NCBI GenBank assembly: GCA_025929855.1
Contig: JAICPK010000054.1
Span: 1-6,742, forward strand
Length of the DNA: 6,742 nucleotides
Direction of reading: 5' to 3'
Origin: Nitrososphaera sp.
Lineage (GTDB): Archaea; Thermoproteota; Nitrososphaeria; Nitrososphaerales; Nitrososphaeraceae
The position numbers were made by a program, and so were the translations under genes. Below the pieces are notes generated by a model. That model ran no database searches and was not told where the DNA came from. It saw only the letters and a list, made by a program, of their open reading frames with translations. The stretch's first letter is position 1. Every line of letters starts with the position of its first letter. Below, in pieces: positions 1 through 4,449 of this stretch.

Positions 1-25
1 CTAACCGTCCTTGACCTTAACAAAT

Positions 26-421
26 ATGCCAAAGCCAGGCTTTAAAACCATCACAGTAAAAGAGCACATTTTTAACAAATACTATGAGTTATACAAGAAA
101 GCAAAGAAAGAGCATAAGGTAGGCGAAGGCATAAGCTTTTCGAGCTTTGTAACTAGCATGATGCAGGAAACAATGGCTAAATATGAAGCCTTTGTCAAGC
201 ATGCGCCGTTCCTTGAAAAGATTGCAATTGAACAAGACAGGGTAATAATTAAGGATAACAAGCGGGATAGAATAGCAGAAGTAATGATAAGGAACCAAGA
301 GTTACAGTGTCTTCTAGATGAGAAAACTGACTGCATACATATTGGATTTGTCTATGCGTTACCTGAAGTATATGCAGTACTTCAGAAGAAGAAGGGAATC
401 ATAAAGTCAAGACCCCCATAG
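26..421 (+). CDS. Small conserved hypothetical protein (MPKPGF-type, thaumarchaeal)
   Basis: A 131-residue soluble protein of unknown function. It begins MPKPGFKTITV, an opening I recognise from a family of small proteins common in ammonia-oxidising archaea. The N-terminal half (about residues 7-60) has a short beta-strand (KTITV) followed by helices containing the segment FSSFVTSMMQE. This layout resembles ribbon-helix-helix DNA-binding proteins, but that is inference only. The C-terminal half has a strand-rich part (RVIIKDNKRDRIAEV, residues 72-86) and a Cys/His cluster, C95, C103 and H105, that could bind a metal. A TTG in the same frame at position 11 would add five residues. I prefer the ATG at 26 because MPKPGF is the family's usual start. 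The promoter lies at or beyond the window edge, so it cannot be judged. The C-terminal GF-x-YALPEVY pattern looks family-typical, so I regard the gene as complete. Confidence 0.8.
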   Translation: MPKPGFKTITVKEHIFNKYYELYKKAKKEHKVGEGISFSSFVTSMMQETMAKYEAFVKHAPFLEKIAIEQDRVIIKDNKRDRIAEVMIRNQELQCLLDEKTDCIHIGFVYALPEVYAVLQKKKGIIKSRPP

Positions 422-450
422 TAACACGCACGCAAGACCTCTCTATTCTT

Positions 451-636
451 ATGAAACGGATAGAAAAGAAGTTAGCTAATAATGTGGACTATTCTAACCA
501 TGTTTGGATGCAGTATGCAGAAGTAAGGATAGTCTCAGGGTTCGGTAAGGGTATGCTCAAATGTGTAGTTGGAACCATTATGCCAAAGTCAAACATGCCA
601 TCTGCCTGTGCATTTTCACCTGATGTGGAAGTATAG
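451..636 (+). CDS. Doubtful small ORF, 61 aa
   Basis: An ATG-initiated frame of 61 codons lies 29 bases after the preceding gene. Its product has no family I recognise, no clear signal peptide or membrane segment, and two cysteines (residues about 38 and 53) without a metal-binding spacing. There is no convincing TATA box or Shine-Dalgarno site in front of it. An antisense frame of similar length (680-489) covers most of it, which shows that this stretch is simply poor in stop codons. It could be a lineage-specific small protein, but a chance ORF or decayed gene is more likely. Confidence 0.2.
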   Translation: MKRIEKKLANNVDYSNHVWMQYAEVRIVSGFGKGMLKCVVGTIMPKSNMPSACAFSPDVEV

Positions 637-693
637 ATATATTGTTCTCTCAAAAATACTCTCCCCCCACAAAGACACACTAATACAGCTTAG

Positions 694-823
694 GAGATAA
701 GGGTTAAAGACATCATCAGGTTGCCGATAGGAATCTGAAGACACCTTTACCCCGGAGCATGGCCTTATCAAAGTGAAGAGAATAGCAACAAAGAAAGAGG
801 AGCATGTGGAGAATAACGAGTAA
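694..823 (+). pseudogene. Possible decayed gene end, two short frames
   Basis: Two overlapping reading frames without start codons look protein-like when joined. Frame one runs from 694 to a TGA at 736-738 and reads EIRVKDIIRLPIGI. Frame two runs from 731 to a TAA at 821-823 and reads ESEDTFTPEHGLIKVKRI, then a charged Lys/Glu-rich tail. A single frameshift around 731-736 would fuse them into the C-terminus of a soluble protein. Neither part has an ATG, and I do not recognise the family, so this is a weak suggestion. The rest of 422-825 holds only the doubtful ORF at 451-636; I see no RNA gene or repeat there. Confidence 0.15.
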
Positions 824-825
824 TA

Positions 826-1386
826 ATGGTTATAGTAGACGTAAAAGACCAAGAAAGATTTGATCAAGCCACAGCTAGTCTAACATGCACCTACTGCAAC
901 ACAACTTATTCGACTAAGGCAGAGATGTCCTACCCTAGCGAAGTGTATAGCCAGCGCGGTCGAGTGAAGACATGGAGAGCCAAATGCAAAGAATGCGTCA
1001 AGTCGTCAGGCTTAAGGACAAGCATGGACGACTTTACCCCAGTGGCAGATTCAGTTGCAGGCAAAATCATAACACCTGAAGACCGTGATGAGATCTGGGC
1101 CGCGCTTGAAAATGCTGCGATTAACCTGACCTCATTTGGTGAAACCTTTGTTCCATTAGTCGATGTACTCAAGGCCGCATCTCGTGGAAATGAGAAGGTT
1201 AGCAGCCTCTATCAGGTACGTGATTGGAATAGGCCTGAAGACGTGGAACGAGACAACAAAATCATCTGGCCTTTAATTTATGAGGTAATATCTCTAAGCG
1301 ACAGCAACAAGTATCCTTCTTTCAAGATAGACGAATCAACAAGGAATGGACCTGTGTTATATGTGACTTATAAGAGAGAGGAATGA
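826..1386 (+). CDS. Hypothetical protein with N-terminal four-cysteine zinc-finger-like region
   Basis: A 186-residue soluble protein that I cannot assign to a named family. Near the N-terminus two CxxC pairs, C21-TY-C24 and C54-KE-C57, lie 29 residues apart with basic and aromatic residues between them (RGRVKTWRAK). This is the layout of a structural zinc-binding finger, often used for nucleic-acid or protein contacts. Residues 84-120 are predicted helical (PEDRDEIWAALENAA, then FVPLVDVLKAASRG). The C-terminal part (125-186) mixes helix and strand and ends in a KIDESTRNGPVLYVTYKR segment that could be the wing of a winged-helix fold; that is speculation. There is no signal peptide or membrane segment. 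A stop at 814-816 in the same frame leaves ATG 826 as the first usable start. A GGAG at 808-811 is 14 bases away, too far to be a normal ribosome site. It may be a DNA- or RNA-binding regulator, but no partner is evident. Confidence 0.75.
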   Translation: MVIVDVKDQERFDQATASLTCTYCNTTYSTKAEMSYPSEVYSQRGRVKTWRAKCKECVKSSGLRTSMDDFTPVADSVAGKIITPEDRDEIWAALENAAINLTSFGETFVPLVDVLKAASRGNEKVSSLYQVRDWNRPEDVERDNKIIWPLIYEVISLSDSNKYPSFKIDESTRNGPVLYVTYKREE

Positions 1387-1403
1387 ACCGGCAAACAAAG
1401 ATC

Positions 1404-1415
1404 CCTCTACAGAGG
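1404..1415 (+). other. Small inverted repeat after the zinc-finger gene
   Basis: CCTCTACAGAGG forms at best a 4-base stem (CCTC/GAGG) with a TACA loop, 18 bases after the upstream stop codon. No T-tract follows, so it is not a convincing terminator. The rest of the gap up to the next gene (1416-1540) shows no coding signal. A CATATATACG at 1472-1481 looks like a TATA box but has no gene placed to use it. Confidence 0.2.
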
Positions 1416-1543
1416 TGAGCAAGCTTATTTATGTGGTACGAAGAACAGGAAAGATAAAGACTGGTTGCTGCATATATACGTAGACAAGAATCCAGAATAA
1501 CAAATTCAAACAAAGTAACAAAGATAACTTCTTTGCAATGACC

Positions 1544-1548
1544 TTATA
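1544..1548 (+). promoter_or_regulatory. Candidate TATA box of the DUF72 gene
   Basis: TTATA lies 31-35 bases before the TTG start at 1579, about the distance expected in archaea for a transcript with no leader or a very short one. No Shine-Dalgarno site lies between the two. The sequence is only a moderate TATA match. Confidence 0.4.
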
Positions 1549-1578
1549 GGGTAGTAATTGACAACTTTTCTTACTTAA

Positions 1579-2373
1579 TTGGAACTATTATTCTACATAG
1601 GCTGCTCTGGTTGGTCCTACGATGCATGGCTTGGCCACTTTTATCCATCAAACCTAGAACACAAGGAATTTCTAAAGTACTATAGCCAAGTTTTTGATTT
1701 TGTTGAGATTGATTCTTCTTTCTATAACCCCCCAAACCTTTTCATGACAAAACGATGGGAATCGGTGACTCCTGACAATTTTAGGTTTGCAGCCAAGTTT
1801 CATCGATCTATCACTCATGAGAAGCGACTAGCAGATCCTGATAACAACAAGCTTCGCTATTTCTTCGATGTCATGCGACCGTTACGCAAAAAGCTCTTAG
1901 CACTATTGCTGCAAATGCCGCCATCCCTTACTGCAAAGGAGGGCCTGAAGAAGTTAGAGGCATTAATTCATATGCTCGATCCCGACTTTAGATATGCGAT
2001 TGAATTCAGACATAAGTCTTGGTTTGACAAGAGTGTCTACAAGTTACTTTCAGACAACAACATTTGCCTAGCTTGGAGCCAACTGGACACTATACAGACC
2101 CCTGCTGAATTAACTTCAGATTTTGTGTATTTACGCCTCATAGGTGACAGAAGCATAGACGAAAAAGACTTTGGCACGGTGCAAAAAGACCGGCTCACAG
2201 AGTTGAAAAGATGGTCAAACTCACTTAGCAGCGTCAAGCACATGGCAAAGTTTGCAATTGTGGCAGCTAATAACCACTACGCTGGCTTTGGTCCCTCCAC
2301 TGCAAACTCTTTTAGAAAGATGCTCGGCTTAAAGGAGGCAGTATGGGAAGAAATGAAGCAGAATACATTGTAA
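1579..2373 (+). CDS. DUF72 (YecE-like) TIM-barrel protein
   Basis: A 264-residue cytosolic protein of the DUF72/YecE family, which adopts a TIM-barrel fold and whose reaction is not established. The family landmarks are present in order: GCSGWSY (8-14), FYP (21-23), VEIDSSFY (42-49), KFHRSITH (73-80), LQMPPS (111-116), EFRHKSW (142-148), YLRLIGD (184-190) and NNHYAGFGPSTA (231-242). The length is normal for the family and both ends look intact. The start is a TTG: an in-frame TAA ends immediately before it at 1578, and the next ATG would fall at residue 56, after the first two conserved motifs, so TTG 1579 is the only start that keeps the domain whole. A possible TATA box sits at 1544-1548. 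The gene stands alone, with 192 bases before it and 170 after, so the context does not suggest a pathway. The family call is secure; the function is open. Confidence 0.93.
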   Translation: MELLFYIGCSGWSYDAWLGHFYPSNLEHKEFLKYYSQVFDFVEIDSSFYNPPNLFMTKRWESVTPDNFRFAAKFHRSITHEKRLADPDNNKLRYFFDVMRPLRKKLLALLLQMPPSLTAKEGLKKLEALIHMLDPDFRYAIEFRHKSWFDKSVYKLLSDNNICLAWSQLDTIQTPAELTSDFVYLRLIGDRSIDEKDFGTVQKDRLTELKRWSNSLSSVKHMAKFAIVAANNHYAGFGPSTANSFRKMLGLKEAVWEEMKQNTL

Positions 2374-2397
2374 AAGGTTTACAGCAGAATGAGGAAA

Positions 2398-2419
2398 GCG
2401 CACGTGCTAGCGTATGCGC
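2398..2419 (+). other. Weak inverted repeat after the DUF72 gene
   Basis: GCGCA (2398-2402) pairs with TGCGC (2415-2419) across a 12-base loop, about 25 bases after the DUF72 stop. The loop contains the small palindromes CACGTG and GCTAGC. No T-tract follows directly; the next bases are AT-rich (TTAAATTATATT). It could help end transcription, but the support is slight. Confidence 0.2.
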
Positions 2420-2492
2420 CAGTTAAATTATATTGCTAACAAACTGCTTGATAACAATTACAATAGCTACAAATGATCAATTCTTCTCACCC

Positions 2493-2518
2493 TCTCTATT
2501 AAGAGAAATCTTTTATCC
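2493..2518 (+). promoter_or_regulatory. Candidate promoter of the secreted-protein gene, with inverted repeat
   Basis: TTTTATCC at 2511-2518 is 26-33 bases before the ATG at 2544, the expected TATA-box distance for a leaderless archaeal transcript. Directly upstream, TCTCT-ATTA-AGAGA (2493-2506) is a perfect 5-base inverted repeat around a 4-base spacer. It sits where the BRE and any activator site would lie. This placement supports the ATG at 2544 as the start rather than the TTG at 2433. Confidence 0.45.
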
Positions 2519-2543
2519 TTTGCATTTGTGTTCTCATGGAGAT

Positions 2544-3347
2544 ATGATAGACCTCAATAATGGCAAAAAGAATTACAACCATACCATACCAGCAGCGACC
2601 ATCTTTACACTGGCAATAATAATAATGACTGCATTAACTATTACAATTCCAGTCGCAGCTACTACCACCGCTACTACAACAACAACGCCCCAACCAGTAA
2701 CTGTAGCAACAGACAATCAATCCGTAAATGTGCTAATTAGCTGGGAGCCGATGGAGATAGAGCCGGGTGAGGATACAGAGTTCACACTCGAGTTCCAGGA
2801 GCCCTCTTCAGGTGAGCCTATAAGCCATGTAAATTACAACTTTGAAATAACAGATCAAAACGGTGGAACAGTTCAGTCAATGACAGAGCTTCACACACAT
2901 TCTGGGTCTGATGAGCAAACGGTGACGTTTGATACCGAGGGAAGCTTCAATTTGGTAGCGACGATCATTGGCACTGGCCTCAACCCACCATTTGATACCA
3001 CTCAGAGTGGCACTGCTCAAACAGTCATTCCGGTAGGGCAGCAATTAGCTGGTGCTACTGAAGGTGGAACCACAGGCGGAAATGCTACTACTGCAGGTAC
3101 CGGAGGAAATCAAACAGATTTAAGAATGAATCTTGAACAAGCGCGGATCGCATTGCAGAATAATGATACCCAAGGTGCAATGATGTATTTGGATATGGCT
3201 CTCAGTGCATTAGGAGGTAACGCGACTACAACTGCAGGCAGCGGTGCCACTAATACCACTGCTGCACTTGGAGGCGTGACAACTGGAGATGGAGCTACAG
3301 GTGCCGAAGGTGGAGCTGAAGGCGGCGAAGGTGAAGGCGGAGGTTAA
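2544..3347 (+). CDS. Secreted Ig-like beta-sandwich protein with Thr/Gly-rich tail
   Basis: A 267-residue protein predicted to be exported; its function is unknown. Residues 1-14 are polar and basic, 16-38 form a hydrophobic segment (TIPAATIFTLAIIIMTALTITIPVA) typical of a signal peptide or membrane anchor, and a Thr-rich linker follows. Residues about 60-162 form a strand-rich, Ig-like domain with EPGEDTEFTLEF, SHVNYNFEITD, an ELHTHSG motif (115-121) and a TVTFDTEGSF strand, a pattern I associate with surface proteins of ammonia-oxidising archaea. Residues 194-223 form an amphipathic helix pair with alternating Leu/Ala (LEQARIALQNNDTQGAMMYL). The rest is Gly/Thr/Asn-rich and ends in an acidic GGEGEGGG. 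N-glycosylation sequons occur at N58, N180, N189, N207, N226 and N237. The frame is open back to a TTG at 2433, but that start would put 37 extra residues before the signal peptide. ATG 2544 has a well-placed TATA box and a GGAG at 2538-2541. No C-terminal membrane anchor is visible. Confidence 0.8.
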   Translation: MIDLNNGKKNYNHTIPAATIFTLAIIIMTALTITIPVAATTTATTTTTPQPVTVATDNQSVNVLISWEPMEIEPGEDTEFTLEFQEPSSGEPISHVNYNFEITDQNGGTVQSMTELHTHSGSDEQTVTFDTEGSFNLVATIIGTGLNPPFDTTQSGTAQTVIPVGQQLAGATEGGTTGGNATTAGTGGNQTDLRMNLEQARIALQNNDTQGAMMYLDMALSALGGNATTTAGSGATNTTAALGGVTTGDGATGAEGGAEGGEGEGGG

Positions 3348-3385
3348 GTGATGGCGACAGCAGTGGGCTAGAATAAATAGCGTAA

Positions 3386-3586
3386 CATCATGGGAGTGAG
3401 AAAGCGGAAACTAATCCAGAAACTAGGTCTAGCGACTCTATGCTAAGAGTATCAACTGATGCAGGACAGACGTTTGGTCCTATGCTGATGCTTGGTATGA
3501 ATGGAACAATAAGTACAACAGCTACTGCTACTGAAAATACTACACCAGATGTTACTGCTGGTGGAGGAGAAGGAGAAGCGGAGTAG
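3386..3586 (+). pseudogene. 3' remnant of a second secreted protein (FGPMLML type)
   Basis: The frame opens after a TAA at 3383-3385 and runs to a TAG at 3584-3586. It reads SEKAETNPETRSSDSMLRV, then STDAGQTFGPMLMLGMNGTI, followed by a Thr/Ala-rich stretch and the acidic tail AGGGEGEAE. The STDAGQTFGPMLML motif resembles the last repeat of BNR/sialidase-like beta-propeller surface proteins, in which a (S/T)-x-D-x-G-x-(T/S)-(F/W) box recurs many times. Here only one copy survives. The first ATG, at 3440, would give just 48 residues with no signal peptide. A well-formed terminator follows at 3605-3646. I read this as the 3' end of a gene that lost its 5' part by deletion. The alternative is a very short protein starting at 3440. 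The BNR link rests on one motif, so it is tentative. Confidence 0.5.
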
Positions 3587-3604
3587 CAGCAGTAGGGCAT
3601 TACA

Positions 3605-3646
3605 TCTGTTCCATGCTGAACAGAAGTACCCCTTTTTCTTGTTTTC
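3605..3646 (+). terminator. Hairpin plus T-tract terminator
   Basis: TCTGTTC (3605-3611) pairs perfectly with GAACAGA (3618-3624) around the loop CATGCT. A run of pyrimidines rich in T follows, CCCCTTTTTCTTGTTTTCC at about 3630-3647. It lies 18 bases after the stop of the secreted-protein remnant and would end + strand transcripts from 2544 onward. Archaea often terminate at T-tracts alone, so the added 7-base stem is notable. Confidence 0.6.
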
Positions 3647-3875
3647 CAGTCGTCAGTAAACCGACCGTGTCACATGACAATATCTAAACCTCCAGGGGGA
3701 ATACATAGCACTATAGTGGATTTGGCTTTTTCCTCGCTCTGTGCCAGCTATGTGGCAACTTGATTATTATATTAGCATAAAGTCCTAACAATGACTAGTG
3801 CAAAAACATCGAAATGATGATATCATTAATTTGGTAGTTTAGAAGGTGCCAAGTAATAATTTGATTCTACCAAAA
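3647..3875. other. Non-coding gap between convergent transcription units
   Basis: I find no gene here. The stretch has several small symmetric elements: the palindrome CACTATAGTG (3709-3718), a hairpin TGCCA-GCTATG-TGGCA (3742-3757), the palindrome ATGATATCAT (3817-3826) and the structure described separately at 3830-3879. A TATA-like TTATATTAG near 3767-3775 on the + strand precedes only an 8-codon frame starting at the ATG at 3791. A small RNA in this gap cannot be excluded from sequence alone, but nothing here identifies one. Confidence 0.4.
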
Positions 3876-3879
3876 TCAA
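3830..3879 (-). terminator. Candidate terminator of the TRASH regulator, alternative stems
   Basis: Read on the - strand, TTGATT-TTGGTAG-AATCAA (3879-3861) is a 6-base stem with a 7-base loop that overlaps the regulator's stop codon and is followed by ATTATT. A competing perfect 8-base pairing joins CTACCAAA (3867-3874) with TTTGGTAG (3830-3837) across 29 bases. The two stems share bases and cannot form together. Either could mark the transcript end; both calls are weak. Confidence 0.35.
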
Positions 3880-4352
3880 GTTAGTTTTTTCGCCTCTTTT
3901 TGCATCTCTTTGTACTGTTCTACTATAGACCGTATCCTGCCTTCATACTTTTCCTTATAATGGTTTTTGCAGCCAATGCAGCAGAAAAATCTCTGAAAGT
4001 TTGCAAACTCAAGTACTTTGGGTTTGGCATGTATAGGTCCGCCGCAATATTCACATTGCATCTTTACCTTCATGTTCTCTAATTTTACATGGAAGTGTTT
4101 CTTTTGTTGCTCCAGCTGCTTGATGGTTTCTTCTCCAAAGAACTGGTTTTTCTTTCGGCTATCTACTTTGGATAAATCAATCTCTGGTTTGACTGATTTG
4201 ATAAGCCCAATATTTACAAGGCGTTCATATCTGCTTTTGACTGTAGGTGTGCTCACCTTTATCTCGCGTGAGATAGCGCGGAAGGATTTTCTGCCATCCT
4301 CCATTAATGATTTTAGTATTGCAATATCAGTATCGTCAAGGTCTACCGGCAA
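3876..4352 (-). CDS. Lrp/AsnC-type HTH regulator with C-terminal TRASH metal-sensing domain (CopR-like)
   Basis: A 158-residue transcription regulator, probably a copper sensor. Residues about 5-55 are an AsnC/Lrp-type helix-turn-helix (DLDDTDIAILKSLMEDGRKS, then AISREIKVSTPTVKSRYERL). A charged helix (72-97), possibly a coiled-coil linker, leads to a TRASH domain with C100-EY-C103 and C124-C125-IG-C128 and surrounding aromatic residues. The Lrp ligand-binding RAM domain is absent, as in the archaeal CopR/CopT copper regulators described in Sulfolobus. The start is a TTG: an in-frame TAG lies a few codons upstream (4374-4376), with no ATG between, and the HTH follows directly. The gene is on the same strand as copA, 97 bases downstream. 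The gap has a T-rich stretch and a possible TATA box, so the regulator may be transcribed alone as well as with copA. Copper is inferred from the neighbour; the TRASH fold could also bind another soft metal. Confidence 0.85.
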   Translation of the reverse strand: MPVDLDDTDIAILKSLMEDGRKSFRAISREIKVSTPTVKSRYERLVNIGLIKSVKPEIDLSKVDSRKKNQFFGEETIKQLEQQKKHFHVKLENMKVKMQCEYCGGPIHAKPKVLEFANFQRFFCCIGCKNHYKEKYEGRIRSIVEQYKEMQKEAKKLT

Positions 4353-4381
4353 ATCGTTGCAATAGAGTGAATGCTAATGTG

Positions 4382-4413
4382 ATTTAATTATTATGAAAGA
4401 AAAGATAAAGATT
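4382..4413 (-). promoter_or_regulatory. Intergenic T-tract and possible TATA box between copA and regulator
   Basis: On the - strand, AATCTTTATCTTTTCTTTC (4413-4395) is a pyrimidine-rich tract of the kind that ends archaeal transcripts and could terminate copA. Just after it, TAATTAAAT (4390-4382) lies 30-38 bases before the regulator's TTG and could serve as its TATA box. No hairpin accompanies the tract. This arrangement suggests the regulator can be expressed independently, but both elements are weak matches. Confidence 0.35.
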
Positions 4414-4449
4414 CCTGCGTTTTGATCCAACAAGTACTCTTAGATACCA

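Noticed and set aside
489..680. Antisense frame of 63 codons opposite the doubtful ORF at 451-636
   Set aside because: It has no recognisable family, promoter or ribosome site and looks like a chance open frame.
1472..1481. CATATATACG as a promoter
   Set aside because: The nearest start codon downstream is about 100 bases away, and a better-placed TATA-like element for the DUF72 gene exists at 1544-1548.
2433..2543. 37-residue N-terminal extension of the secreted protein from a TTG
   Set aside because: It would bury the signal peptide inside the protein, has no promoter at a suitable distance, and overlaps the TATA-like element that fits the ATG at 2544.
3388..3600. A 70-codon - strand frame over the secreted-protein remnant
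   Set aside because: Its Ser/Pro/Val-rich product is the antisense image of the Thr/Gly/Glu codons of the remnant, and the + strand frame has recognisable protein motifs.
3709..3718. Palindrome CACTATAGTG, and ATGATATCAT at 3817-3826, as operator sites
   Set aside because: Ten-base palindromes are expected by chance in AT-rich DNA and neither sits at a promoter of an identified gene.
3661..3760. Possible tRNA or structured RNA in the intergenic gap
   Set aside because: No cloverleaf, T-loop or anticodon arm can be assembled from the hairpin at 3742-3757 and its surroundings.
3791..3817. Tiny + strand frame (8 codons) behind a TATA-like TTATATTAG
   Set aside because: It is far too short to argue for a protein, and the AT-rich gap produces TATA-like strings by chance.
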